DNA of 64,000 nucleotides from Scrofimicrobium canadense (GTDB lineage: Bacteria > Actinomycetota > Actinomycetes > Actinomycetales > Actinomycetaceae). This document shows, one piece after another, positions 17,426-26,257 of the stretch (position 1 is the stretch's first letter; the number at the start of each line of letters is the position of its first letter). The notes below the pieces were generated by a model, which saw only the letters and a program-made list of their open reading frames with translations, was not told the origin of the DNA and made no database searches. The stretch lies in assembly GCF_009696615.1 (NCBI RefSeq), contig NZ_VULO01000006.1:1-64000 (forward strand), in the 5' to 3' direction. A program made the position numbers and the translations under genes.

Positions 17426-18702
17426 GCTCCCACCTCTTTCGGAGCTGCGACTGGGGTCTCCTCAACCTTGCGCGTGGTTGCAAGCTCTCGTCGTCTCTTC
17501 TGGCGCATATATCGCACTGCTTCAGAGCCCGCAATCATGAGAACCACAATGGCCTGCGTGATTTGGACGATATCAACGGGGATGCTGGCTGATGCTTGCA
17601 TCAAAGCGCCCCCAGCATTGAGAGCGCCGAACAACAGTCCGGCAAAGAAGACACCGATGGGCTTTGACTTGCCTAAGAGTGCCACCGTAATTGCGTCAAA
17701 ACCTATCGATCCAGCAATACCCGCGGTGAGAGCCTTTTCAGTGCCCAGAGTTGGCCCTGTGGCAGCAAGACCAGCTAAGGCTCCCGATATCACCAAAGTG
17801 AGCATCAGCGTACGGTTGACGTTGATGCCAGCTGTCTTGGCAGCCTCCGGGTTGGCTCCCGCAGCACGTAGTTCGAAGCCAAAAGTCGAACGTTCTAGCA
17901 GCCACCAGACAAGAACGCAGGCCAAAATAGCGATAATCACACCCAGATGCATCCTGTAGGAGGGACCTAAAATCAGAGGTAACTGGGCATTGGGGCCCAT
18001 GATTCGCGACTTTCCGGCGAAACCATCACCATGGAAAGTATAAGTATTAAGAAGTGCTGCCAGGAAATACGCGGCAATAGAGTTCAACATGATGGTCACG
18101 ATGACCTCATTCGCGCCAAGTTTGGCTTTGAGGATGCCGGGAATGAAACCCCACAGTGCCCCACCGGCGATAGCGCCGATCACCGCTACAAGCACATGGA
18201 TGACTGGGGGAAGATCCCAAAAAAAACCAATGAACCCGCCGAAGATCGCACCAAAGATGAGCTGCCCTTGAACACCGATGTTGAACAGACCTGCTGTAAA
18301 AGACACCGCAATGGCCAGGCCAGCGATGATCAACGGGGTTGCGCGAACAAAAGTTTCTGTGAGCGGCCGGAATGCACCTGCAAGGCTGTCTTGGTTCCAG
18401 TCGAAGATTGATCCACGTACCAAAGAGGTGAAGAATCCTGAGAAGGCCCTCCACGCCTCGGCAAAGAAATCTTCTGGCCGCGCGAAAAGGTATCCCATGG
18501 TCGCTTGAACTTTGGGATCAAAGAACACCACAATCAAAGCCCCTATCACGAGGGCAGAGATGATTGCGAAGAATACGGTTACTGTGCTGGGGCTAAAGAG
18601 TGTCCGCAGTATTTTGGTGACGAATGGAACATCATTGTCACGCTTACTATCTTCCAGTGGTGCGGAAGGCTCGATAGGTTCCAGTGTCGCTGCCTGACTC
18701 AT
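17422..18702 (-). CDS. nucleoside ABC transporter, membrane permease 1
   Basis: 426 residues. A ~40-residue cytoplasmic lead precedes the first membrane segment (TVTVFFAIISALVIGALIVV). The family motif FNIGVQGQLIFGAIFGGFIG and the EAA-like stretch LRAAGANPEAAKTAGINVNR identify the YufP/BmpB type. A charged R/K-rich tail follows the last helix. Overlaps with both neighbouring genes are 4 bases. It pairs with the 16151-17425 permease. Confidence 0.93.
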   Translation of the reverse strand: MSQAATLEPIEPSAPLEDSKRDNDVPFVTKILRTLFSPSTVTVFFAIISALVIGALIVVFFDPKVQATMGYLFARPEDFFAEAWRAFSGFFTSLVRGSIFDWNQDSLAGAFRPLTETFVRATPLIIAGLAIAVSFTAGLFNIGVQGQLIFGAIFGGFIGFFWDLPPVIHVLVAVIGAIAGGALWGFIPGILKAKLGANEVIVTIMLNSIAAYFLAALLNTYTFHGDGFAGKSRIMGPNAQLPLILGPSYRMHLGVIIAILACVLVWWLLERSTFGFELRAAGANPEAAKTAGINVNRTLMLTLVISGALAGLAATGPTLGTEKALTAGIAGSIGFDAITVALLGKSKPIGVFFAGLLFGALNAGGALMQASASIPVDIVQITQAIVVLMIAGSEAVRYMRQKRRRELATTRKVEETPVAAPKEVGA

Positions 18703-20231
18703 GAGCGCACCTCTTTTCCTGCCGTACGGGCCTCATCGTAGGGGACCCCAGCCATCATGAGTCCTAAAATATCTCGAGGCGTGTCAGGGGGAACAATCCC
18801 GACAATACGACCGCGATACATCACCGCAATTCGGTCTGCCAAGGCTTCCACCTCATCCAATTCTGTAGAAACCACCAATACTGCAGTGCCTGAATCCCTC
18901 TGTTCAACGATGCTCTGGTGAACGAATTCGATAGAGCCAACATCGAGGCCACGGGTAGGCTGTGCGGCAACTAGAGTCTTGATAGGCCTGGAGAGTTCAC
19001 GTGCCAAAATTGCTTTTTGCTGATTGCCGCCGGAAAGAGTGCTGATGGGATCGAGCACCGATGTCACACGTACATCGAAGATCTTGCGTAGCTTCTCCGC
19101 ATTTTCGATGACAGCCTGTGGGTGCATCGAAATGCCAGTAGCAAAAGGAGGCTGGTCATACACGTCGAGAATCATATTTTCTGCGACGGAAAAAGAGGCG
19201 ATCATACCGTCTTTGGCGCGGTCTTCTGGAACATATCCCAAGCCTTGCCTCAACCTGTGTTTGATGGTGCTGTCAGTCAGGTCATGCCCGTCAATGGTAA
19301 CGTGTCCACCCGTCGGTCGAGTTGAACCCAAGATTGCCTCACACAGCTCAGTTTGTCCGTTGCCTTGTACCCCGGCAATACAAAGAATTTCTCCCGCACG
19401 AACATCAAAAGACACATGGTCCAACACTACCTGTCCGTTGTCCTCTATCACTGTCACGTCATCGAAGGCCAACACTGTCGCCCCAGGAGCCTTCTCTTCT
19501 TTGGCAACACCAAGATCGACGGGACGTCCCACCATAAGAGCTGCCAGCTCTTTTTCAGACGCATCTGGGGTGGCTTCACCCACCACTTTGCCGCGACGAA
19601 TCACAGTTATGGTGTCAGCAACAGCACGAATCTCCCGCAGTTTATGAGTAATAAATACGATTGAAGTACCCGAGGCTTTCAGCTCTTTCATAATCGCGAT
19701 GAGTTCATCGGTCTCTTGAGGTGTGAGCACGGCGGTGGGCTCATCCAAGATCAACACCTTTGCATCACGAGAAAGCGCTTTGATGATTTCGACCCGTTGT
19801 TGCACGCCAACTGGAAGATCTTCGATGACAGCATCGGGATTGAGGTCAAAGCCAAAGCGAGCAGAAAGTTCCTTCACTTTCTCGGCAGCTTTTTTCTTAT
19901 TGATAATTCCTGCGTCTGTAGGCTCATACCCTAATGCCACCGATTCAGCGACGGTAAATACAGGCACCAGCATAAAATGTTGGTGCACCATGCCAATGCC
20001 GGCAGCGACAGCCTGTCCGGGTCCGTTGAAAGTGACTGGTTCACCGTCGATAAGTATGCGTCCAGCGTCTGGTTGATAAATGCCATAGAGCACATTCATT
20101 AAGGTTGACTTGCCCGCACCATTTTCACCCAACAGCGCATGAATCTGACCGGGTTCAACCACTAAGTCAATCTGATCATTCGCTACCAAGGGGCCAAAAA
20201 CCTTGGTAATTCCTTGTAATTCTAGTTTCAA
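18699..20231 (-). CDS. nucleoside ABC transporter, duplicated ATP-binding protein
   Basis: 510 residues made of two ABC domains, as in RbsA/YufO. Domain 1 has Walker A GENGAGKS and Walker B ILDEPTAVLTPQE; domain 2 has the degenerate Walker A GVQGNGQT, the signature LSGGNQQKA and QPTRGLDVGS in place of a canonical Walker B. Such degeneracy in the second site is normal for this family. The start is TTG at 20231 with GAGGAAA upstream. A GC-rich hairpin separates it from the binding-protein gene. Confidence 0.94.
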   Translation of the reverse strand: MKLELQGITKVFGPLVANDQIDLVVEPGQIHALLGENGAGKSTLMNVLYGIYQPDAGRILIDGEPVTFNGPGQAVAAGIGMVHQHFMLVPVFTVAESVALGYEPTDAGIINKKKAAEKVKELSARFGFDLNPDAVIEDLPVGVQQRVEIIKALSRDAKVLILDEPTAVLTPQETDELIAIMKELKASGTSIVFITHKLREIRAVADTITVIRRGKVVGEATPDASEKELAALMVGRPVDLGVAKEEKAPGATVLAFDDVTVIEDNGQVVLDHVSFDVRAGEILCIAGVQGNGQTELCEAILGSTRPTGGHVTIDGHDLTDSTIKHRLRQGLGYVPEDRAKDGMIASFSVAENMILDVYDQPPFATGISMHPQAVIENAEKLRKIFDVRVTSVLDPISTLSGGNQQKAILARELSRPIKTLVAAQPTRGLDVGSIEFVHQSIVEQRDSGTAVLVVSTELDEVEALADRIAVMYRGRIVGIVPPDTPRDILGLMMAGVPYDEARTAGKEVRS

Positions 20232-20310
20232 ATTATTTCCTCACGACCCCGCTTCGTCCTGAGCGTGTCACCAGCGTACCTTGTCACGCCGACAAATGCG
20301 CAGAATAGAA

Positions 20311-20334
20311 GGGGCACCTGTCGCCAGGTGCCCC
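20311..20334 (-). terminator. intra-operon hairpin after the binding-protein gene
   Basis: GGGGCACCTG and CAGGTGCCCC are arranged as a 10-bp stem with a 4-base loop. On the minus strand it is followed only by a weakly T-rich TTCTATTCT, so termination should be partial. It lies between the lipoprotein gene and the ATPase gene, the usual position for a hairpin that keeps binding-protein mRNA more abundant than transporter mRNA. Confidence 0.65.
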
Positions 20335-20361
20335 TTACTTTTGACCTACCGGCTATTCAGA

Positions 20362-21483
20362 TCACGGCTGGTTAGTTGTTTCAACCTTGATCTCACCCGA
20401 GATGATCTTTTCCTGCAATGCTGAGATTTCTTCGTTCAGCTCTGCTGGGACCTGTGATTCAAAATCATGCCACGGAGCAAGTCCTACGCCACCGTTAGCT
20501 AAAGTCCCAATGTAATCGGTGGAATCAAACGTACCCTCGAGAACAGACTGGATGGTATCGAATACCGCGTTGTCAATCTCTTTCATAACCGAGGTGAGGA
20601 TGACCGCGGCAGACTCAGGCTGAGCTTCAGCACCGTCGGCATCGACCCACACAACCATAGAGCCTTCTTTTTCTTTAGCGGCGGCTAGAGTGCCCAAACC
20701 AGCCTGACCAGCAACAGGCATGACAATATCTGCGCCCTGCTGGAAGAGCTGCTCGGTAAGCTCTTTGCCTTTTTGCTGGTTAGAGAAGTCACCAACAATC
20801 ATGCCGTCTTGCTTGTCTTTATCCCAGCCTAGAAGCTCAACAGATGTCCCCTTAGCTTCGTTGTAGGCTTTCACACCATCAGCAAATCCGTCATTGAAGA
20901 TAGCCGTGGTGGGCAGTTTCATGCCAACGTAGGCGCCAACTTTGCCAGTTTTCGACATCGCCGCAGACGCGTATCCGGCAAGGTACGATGCTTCAGCTGT
21001 GTTGAACACCAGCGCACGAGCGTTCTCTGGCGCTTTATCGCCCTCTTCTTTAACGAAGGTTGAGTCAACCAAGGCGAATTTGATGTCCGGGTTTGCCTGG
21101 GCAGCAGCAATCATCGCATCCTGTAGCATAAAGCCCACACCAATGATCAGATCACAGTTTTCTTGAACCATGTTCTGAATATTCGGATCGAAATCATCAG
21201 GACTGCCTGATTCGGCCTGCGCAATCTCCACTCCAAGTTCAGATTCTGCCCGCAGTAGGCCTTCATGAGCCGACTGGTTGAAGGATCGATCTTCAAAACC
21301 ACCCTCGTCAGAAACAACACAGGCCTTGATGTTTTCCCCGGTAGTGGGAGCAGCCGCACCGGACTGGCTACCAGATTGATCAGCACCGGAAGCAGGAGCT
21401 TCCTTCTCGGGAGCGGCGCCACACGCACTTAAAGCGATTGCACCGATGGCGGCAATCGCGGCAAATTTCACTGAGTTCTTCAC
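20362..21483 (-). CDS. BMP family lipoprotein, nucleoside-binding protein of the ABC importer
   Basis: 373 residues. A signal peptide ends in a lipobox, ALSACG, so the protein should be lipid-anchored outside the membrane. The mature part matches the BMP/PnrA/Med family: DEGGFEDRSFNQSAHEGL near the start, VGFMLQDAM, AGYASAAMSKTGKVGAYVG and the TLANGGVGLAPW end. I choose GTG 21483: GGAGGAG sits 6 nt before it, whereas the upstream ATG at 21504 would place that ribosome site inside the coding sequence. It captures nucleosides for the permeases encoded downstream. Confidence 0.93.
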   Translation of the reverse strand: MKNSVKFAAIAAIGAIALSACGAAPEKEAPASGADQSGSQSGAAAPTTGENIKACVVSDEGGFEDRSFNQSAHEGLLRAESELGVEIAQAESGSPDDFDPNIQNMVQENCDLIIGVGFMLQDAMIAAAQANPDIKFALVDSTFVKEEGDKAPENARALVFNTAEASYLAGYASAAMSKTGKVGAYVGMKLPTTAIFNDGFADGVKAYNEAKGTSVELLGWDKDKQDGMIVGDFSNQQKGKELTEQLFQQGADIVMPVAGQAGLGTLAAAKEKEGSMVVWVDADGAEAQPESAAVILTSVMKEIDNAVFDTIQSVLEGTFDSTDYIGTLANGGVGLAPWHDFESQVPAELNEEISALQEKIISGEIKVETTNQP

Positions 21484-21613
21484 GAAATTCTCCTCCAGTT
21501 TCATCAGTCGCGGATCTCGACTTCATATCAAATGTAATGAAACCAGCACCTCCATGACGACTGTGGAATACAGATATGGCGATTCGCAACCAGAACGTAA
21601 CAGTTGATGCGGT

Positions 21614-22711
21614 CTACTTCACACCCCAGGGCCGTAAAAGCGGACGCCACCGCGGTGGGTTATGCGCGATTGCATCCGGCGGAGTGAGCTCTCGTCCAAA
21701 CACTCTCATCACCTGGAATGCAACGATGAGCCACAACAGTGCGTACAACGGCAAGACAATTATTGTTCCCCAAAATACCGCTGGGTCTGACATCCCAATG
21801 TTTGCGGCGCTGTCCCCTGCCGTTGTTGCTGACGAATGCACGTTGGCCCCGATCGTGTCATGCAGGGAATGAAGCGCCATGGCGATGACCCAGCCAAGAA
21901 CGCCCAGCCAAGAAAAGAGGCGCCCAGTTCGCGCGGCTACCAGCCATATCAGTGATGCGGCTATCAGAGTAAGTGAGGGATGAAGAAGTTCAGACACTGG
22001 TCTTGCAGCGCCCATCACAACAGCCAGTTCTGAACCAGCTGCGTCCCAGACGTAAGTGACTCCCTCTTGAATTCCAAAGACAGCCGCCGAAGTGAAAACT
22101 AGAAGAACCCCGTTGAGCGGTTCTCTCAAATACTTGGGTCCTACCAACCACAGCAGTAGCGGAACCATCAACTTGAGCGTTTCCTCGATGGGTCCCGCAA
22201 ATGCCAGATCAATCCAATAGGGGATGTGCCATACCGGCTCGGCATATCCCTCTAGGGTAAGAGCCGCCGCTGATGCAAAGACTCCCGCGAGGATGCCCCA
22301 CAGCAATGTGCCGCGCCAACGTTGCGCTTTTCCCAGGCTCCAATGCCTATCCAACAGCAGGTAGAAGCCCACCATGGTGGCAAGCATTCCGCATAGCAAT
22401 GCCCACGAATACCATCCGAAGATAAAACCGAAAACCGCCTGGCGCCCTTCGGCTTCCAGTTCTTTTGCGGTCTTAGCATGCCAAATACCTACACCACTGA
22501 TCGTAGAGAGAACAGTTCCCGCAACAAGCCACCAAAACCACGCGTGGGTGAGGAATCCCCACAGACGCTTGTTCCACTGCAAACTGGTAATCGCAGCATT
22601 TTCACGCGTCTGTCCAGACCAGTATGTTTCTGTCCACAACGCTTCTCTACCTTGCTGGCCGTAGGAATACCAGCCTTGTTGTGCCAGACTGTTGTCCCCG
22701 TGTTTAGTCAT
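21614..22711 (-). CDS. PrsW family intramembrane metalloprotease
   Basis: 365 residues with about eight membrane segments. Characteristic PrsW motifs are present: FAGPIEETLKLMVPL (EExxK), VFGIQEGVTYVWDA and MALHSLHDTIGAN (His ligand). PrsW in Bacillus cuts the anti-sigma factor RsiW within the membrane; no anti-sigma factor is adjacent here, so the substrate is unknown. GGAGT precedes the ATG, with a TAGATT -10-like box further upstream. Confidence 0.88.
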   Translation of the reverse strand: MTKHGDNSLAQQGWYSYGQQGREALWTETYWSGQTRENAAITSLQWNKRLWGFLTHAWFWWLVAGTVLSTISGVGIWHAKTAKELEAEGRQAVFGFIFGWYSWALLCGMLATMVGFYLLLDRHWSLGKAQRWRGTLLWGILAGVFASAAALTLEGYAEPVWHIPYWIDLAFAGPIEETLKLMVPLLLWLVGPKYLREPLNGVLLVFTSAAVFGIQEGVTYVWDAAGSELAVVMGAARPVSELLHPSLTLIAASLIWLVAARTGRLFSWLGVLGWVIAMALHSLHDTIGANVHSSATTAGDSAANIGMSDPAVFWGTIIVLPLYALLWLIVAFQVMRVFGRELTPPDAIAHNPPRWRPLLRPWGVK

Positions 22712-22725
22712 ACTCCGACTGTAAT

Positions 22726-23436
22726 CTAGCTGATGGACAGACGCTCACTGCGAAGTCGATCAACACTGGGCATAGGGAGAGGCTCTAGTTCACACCCCAG
22801 AGCGCGGGACAATAACAAATCCGCTAATTCTGGGTTTCGCGCCAAGACCGGTCCGTGCATGTATGTGGCAATGACGCTGCCTTGGACAACCCCCTCGAGG
22901 CCACTCTTTCCATCATTTCCACACCCGACAACGACCTGACCCAATGGTGAGGCATCCTCACCGAGAGTTGTTGCCCCACCGTGGTTTTCAAAACCGGTAA
23001 GAGGTTGGGAAAGTCCCTCAATGAGTGGGTCTGACACTAGTTCGCCAATAGCGCGGTGTCCCATCGGCTCGGTTTCTACATCGAGAAGCCCAAGCCCCTC
23101 AACAGTGCGGCCCTCCGCATCTGTGTATTTGCGTCCGAGAACTTGAAGGGAGGCACAAATCGCCAGAACGGGACGTCCTTGAGTGACAGCCCTGATGAGT
23201 CCCCGATGTCGCTGCATGTGCTGAGCAGCAAGAGACTGGGCAGTGTCTTCGCCACCCCCCAAGGTGTAAATATCAAGGTATTCGGGTATCGCCTCGAAAA
23301 GAGGGATTTCAATGATGTCCGCGTCAATCCCCCGTCGCTTGGCTCTTTGTGTCAATACACAGGCATTTCCACCGTCGCCGTACGTTCCTAGGACTTCGGG
23401 GGCAATAAGCCCTATCTGTAAGGTTGACTCACTCAC
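22726..23436 (-). CDS. gatD: lipid II isoglutaminyl synthase, glutaminase subunit GatD
   Basis: 236 residues of the class I glutamine amidotransferase type: YTLGGGEDTAQ, the nucleophile region AICASLQVLG (Cys ~94) and the His in YMHGPVLARNPELAD. GatD supplies ammonia to MurT for amidating the alpha-carboxylate of D-Glu in the lipid II stem peptide. It starts with GTG, overlapping the end of murT by 8 bases, as in most murT-gatD operons. Confidence 0.95.
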   Translation of the reverse strand: MSESTLQIGLIAPEVLGTYGDGGNACVLTQRAKRRGIDADIIEIPLFEAIPEYLDIYTLGGGEDTAQSLAAQHMQRHRGLIRAVTQGRPVLAICASLQVLGRKYTDAEGRTVEGLGLLDVETEPMGHRAIGELVSDPLIEGLSQPLTGFENHGGATTLGEDASPLGQVVVGCGNDGKSGLEGVVQGSVIATYMHGPVLARNPELADLLLSRALGCELEPLPMPSVDRLRSERLSIS

Positions 23437-24682
23437 CAGCGACCTCCTGATATCCCGCTGCGCGCAGTTGCGAGAGCAAATCTCTAAAAGCGGTGTAGTT
23501 CAGTAGCACATCAACATCGCCCTCTTCCTGAGCGAGAATCGCATCAAGGGGCTCATCAATGAGTGGAGCATCAATTTCTGCGTAATCTAGTCTCACGGCC
23601 AAGTCGGCGCCTCGTTCCCCAGATGCCGTTGCGTGAGTTCTTCCCCAGCCTTCGAAGTCAACATCCCATAACCACGATAGGTCCTCCCCATCGGGTATTT
23701 GCCCATTCACACCAATGACAATACTTTCGGTGTGCGGATCGACCATAGTTAGGGCTTCCTGCCAACCAGCCGGGTTCTTCGCCAAGAGCAAGCGGATCCG
23801 GCGACCTTCGACGTCAAAACGCTGATACCGCCCAGCAACTTCGCCCACGTTTTCGACCGCAGCCACCGCTTCTTCCACATCCACCCCGAGGGCTACGGCG
23901 CATGCGATAGCCTGTGCGGCATTCGACAGATTGACAGTGCCCGGTAGTTTCAGGTTGAGCGGATACCGGCCCTGTGGTCCGACAAGTTCTGTTCCTTCGA
24001 TCCACCAGGTTGGTGAAGGCCGACGAAACTGCGGCTGCCCTTCAACGTGCCATTCTGTGCCCTCACGAAGAACCCGACCGCCACCTCGCGGAAATGATGC
24101 TGAATCCGCGCCCCAACCTGATCCCGCGGCAACCCACACGCTATTTGGCGCATCCCATGCCGCCGACGTGATCAGAGGATCATCACAGTTGGCAATCACC
24201 ACAGCCTGCGGGTTTTCCTCCACGGCCTGCCGCAAGCGCTTTTCCACGGTACCAATTTCGCCGACGCGGTCCAGCTGATCACGAGAAAGATTGAGTAAGA
24301 CAATCGCTGCAGGTTTAGCTTCTGCAGCTACTGCAGGTAGATGCATTTCATCGACTTCTATAGCTGCATACGCGCTGTGGGGATGGTTCATGAGGGCGGT
24401 AACTATGCCCGGTGGCATGTTGTCTCCGCGCACGTTCGACGCTACTGATTCGCCGCCGAGGGCTGCCCGAACCATTTTGTTCGTTGTTGATTTGCCATTG
24501 GTGCCGGTTACTAAGACAACTTTCCGGTCGGCACACAGCTCTTTCAATACTTCTGGATGGGCACTGAGTGCAACTTTGCCTCCAATCATGCCGCCGGAGC
24601 CGCGTCCCAGCATTCTTGAGGCATGTCCAGCCAATCGGCCGCTGGCAACTGCCAGCCGTCCCCGCAGTGTGCGTTCACTCAT
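23429..24682 (-). CDS. murT: lipid II isoglutaminyl synthase, Mur ligase subunit MurT (zinc-ribbon cysteines absent)
   Basis: 417 residues. The Mur ligase P-loop VTGTNGKSTTNKM (residue ~60), the catalytic region EVDEMHLP, LLNLSRDQLDR and the C-terminal DUF1727 region (LLAKNPAGWQEAL, LLNYTAF) are all present. The protein amidates D-Glu of lipid II together with GatD. Odd feature: MurT proteins normally carry a four-cysteine zinc ribbon after the NADDP-like motif (two CxxC pairs followed by FRRP). Here the corresponding stretch, residues ~194-221, reads SFPRGGG and VEGQPQFRRP, with all four cysteines replaced while the flanks are conserved. TAGATT 7 nt before the ATG suggests a leaderless start. 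Confidence 0.93.
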   Translation of the reverse strand: MSERTLRGRLAVASGRLAGHASRMLGRGSGGMIGGKVALSAHPEVLKELCADRKVVLVTGTNGKSTTNKMVRAALGGESVASNVRGDNMPPGIVTALMNHPHSAYAAIEVDEMHLPAVAAEAKPAAIVLLNLSRDQLDRVGEIGTVEKRLRQAVEENPQAVVIANCDDPLITSAAWDAPNSVWVAAGSGWGADSASFPRGGGRVLREGTEWHVEGQPQFRRPSPTWWIEGTELVGPQGRYPLNLKLPGTVNLSNAAQAIACAVALGVDVEEAVAAVENVGEVAGRYQRFDVEGRRIRLLLAKNPAGWQEALTMVDPHTESIVIGVNGQIPDGEDLSWLWDVDFEGWGRTHATASGERGADLAVRLDYAEIDAPLIDEPLDAILAQEEGDVDVLLNYTAFRDLLSQLRAAGYQEVAGE

Positions 24683-24726
24683 GGGTATAAATCTAGTTCA
24701 TTCTGGAATGCATTTTTTCCCCTTCG

Positions 24727-24786
24727 TCAGGTGCTGGAAAAATGCGACTTTCAGCAGTGAATAACAGACACATAACACGCACCTGA
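24727..24786. repeat. dispersed repeat family 3, copy 2 (inverted relative to copy 1)
   Basis: 60 bases with ends TCAGGTGC and GCACCTGA. Read on the minus strand it aligns with 13382-13441 through TTATGTG, TGTTAT and CCAGCACCT. It lies in the gap between the murT promoter and the end of hspR. Confidence 0.7.
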
Positions 24787-24818
24787 GGGGAGGGGACGGG
24801 AAGAGAGGGGGAAAGACG

Positions 24819-25250
24819 TCACTGGGAGCTGTTAGCAGCGAGAAGCTGTAAAACGGATGTTGGAATATTACGAAGCTGGTAGTTATGGTCAACCAGCGTC
24901 CTGACAAAACTGGTGGAAATAGCACCCTCAGCATCAGCTGTAAATACGCGGGGGCGGCGGCGTTGGCTTGCTGCATCAGCCCTCAGCTGAGCTACCTGAT
25001 GTTGTAGTCTCCTCACCTGGTCAGAAAGTTCCATGATGCGCTGTATACCGGCGAGGTTCACTCCCTCTTCTTGGGAAAGTCGTTGAATCTCACGCAGGCG
25101 CGCAATATCGGCGTGAGAGTATCGACGCCCCCCACCCTTTGTTCGGCTGGGTGCAACCAATCCCAGCCGGTCATATTGCCGCAGAGTCTGCGGATGCATA
25201 TCCGCGAGCTCTGCGGCAACCGAAATAACGAAACGAGGCTGATCAGGCAT
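24819..25250 (-). CDS. hspR: heat-shock repressor HspR (MerR family)
   Basis: 143 residues. A MerR-type winged helix occupies residues ~8-75 (VAAELADMHPQTLRQYDRLG, then GGGRRYSHADIARLREI), followed by a coiled-coil region (VRRLQHQVAQLRAD). HspR represses the dnaK operon by binding HAIR operators and is the last gene of that operon, forming a feedback loop with DnaK as co-repressor in Streptomyces. The two HAIR sites upstream of dnaK support the assignment directly. Confidence 0.95.
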   Translation of the reverse strand: MPDQPRFVISVAAELADMHPQTLRQYDRLGLVAPSRTKGGGRRYSHADIARLREIQRLSQEEGVNLAGIQRIMELSDQVRRLQHQVAQLRADAASQRRRPRVFTADAEGAISTSFVRTLVDHNYQLRNIPTSVLQLLAANSSQ

Positions 25251-25252
25251 AG

Positions 25253-26239
25253 TTATCCTCGTGGACTCCAGTCACCTTGTGCCTCCCGTACTTTACGGGC
25301 TAGTTCCTTGTATGCCTCATCTTCATGAGGTGGGACGACTATCTGCAGTTCGACCAGAATGTCGCCTGCTTTGCCGCCCTTCTTCAGACCACGACCGCCC
25401 AAACGAAGAACACGTCCGGAGGAAGAGCCAGCGGGTACCTTCATTGTGACGGTCTTGCCGTCGGGTAAAGGAACTGCCACCTGTGCACCTAGTACCGCCT
25501 CTGGGAATGAGATCGGAAGTTTGATACGAAGATTGGCACCTTCAACGCTATACGTTGAAGATTTCTCTACCTCGACCTCTACCACAAGGTCTCCTGCGGG
25601 ACCCCCTGCAACTCCAGGTTGCCCCTTCCCGCGCAGCTTGATCTTCTGTCCATCGCGTACACCGGCAGGAATACGAACCGTCACCGGTTTCCCACCGATA
25701 GAAACTTTCATGGTGGTACCGAGGTAGGCGTCCTTGAAGCTAATTCTGGTACTGGCACGTAAATCATCGCCGCGTTGTGGTTGAGGCTGGGAGGAAAAGC
25801 CTCCCCGTCCAAATCCGGAATTGCCTCCGCCAAAACCGCCACCACCGAAGAGGCCAGAGAGGATATCCTCGAACCCGCCTGCCCCACCGCCGGTGGACTG
25901 GTAGTACGTGCCGCCGGGCGCGCCACCACCGAACATGCCACCGTACATATCTTCAAAGCCGCCAGGTGCACCACCGGGGCCGGGGGTAAACCGGGCTCCA
26001 CCAGCTGCCATCTGACGGATTGCATCGTAACGTTCGCGCTGTTCAGGGTCAGAAAGGACGGAGAATGCCTCAGAAATCTTCTTGAAGCGCTCTTCTGCCT
26101 TAGCGTCACCTGGATTCTGATCCGGGTGCCATTTTCGCGCCAGCTTGCGGTATGCCTTCTTGATTTCCTTCTGGTCGGCGTCCTTACTTACCCCGAGCGT
26201 CTTGTAGAAATCTTGGTCGAACCATTCTTGTTCACCCAT
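25253..26239 (-). CDS. dnaJ: DnaJ-type co-chaperone without zinc-finger domain (CbpA-like)
   Basis: 328 residues. The J domain (residues 10-75) contains the HPD motif in [13 protein letters not shown] Gly/Phe-rich linker (~85-150) follows, then two C-terminal substrate-binding beta domains. The four CxxCxGxG zinc repeats of canonical DnaJ are absent, so this is a type B (DnaJ1/CbpA-like) protein, although it sits in the dnaK operon. It stimulates the DnaK ATPase and delivers substrates. Two bases separate its stop from the hspR start. Confidence 0.93.
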   Translation of the reverse strand: MGEQEWFDQDFYKTLGVSKDADQKEIKKAYRKLARKWHPDQNPGDAKAEERFKKISEAFSVLSDPEQRERYDAIRQMAAGGARFTPGPGGAPGGFEDMYGGMFGGGAPGGTYYQSTGGGAGGFEDILSGLFGGGGFGGGNSGFGRGGFSSQPQPQRGDDLRASTRISFKDAYLGTTMKVSIGGKPVTVRIPAGVRDGQKIKLRGKGQPGVAGGPAGDLVVEVEVEKSSTYSVEGANLRIKLPISFPEAVLGAQVAVPLPDGKTVTMKVPAGSSSGRVLRLGGRGLKKGGKAGDILVELQIVVPPHEDEAYKELARKVREAQGDWSPRG

Positions 26240-26257
26240 GACGCCTCCTTTACTTTC

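Noticed and set aside
16734-17540. 268-codon open frame on the plus strand
   Set aside because: It lies entirely opposite the two nucleoside permease genes; it has Thr/Ala/Pro-biased composition typical of an antisense frame and no ribosome site.
21484-21504. ATG 21504 as start of the BMP lipoprotein
   Set aside because: It would put the GGAGGAG ribosome site inside the gene and lengthen the signal peptide atypically; GTG 21483 has ideal spacing.
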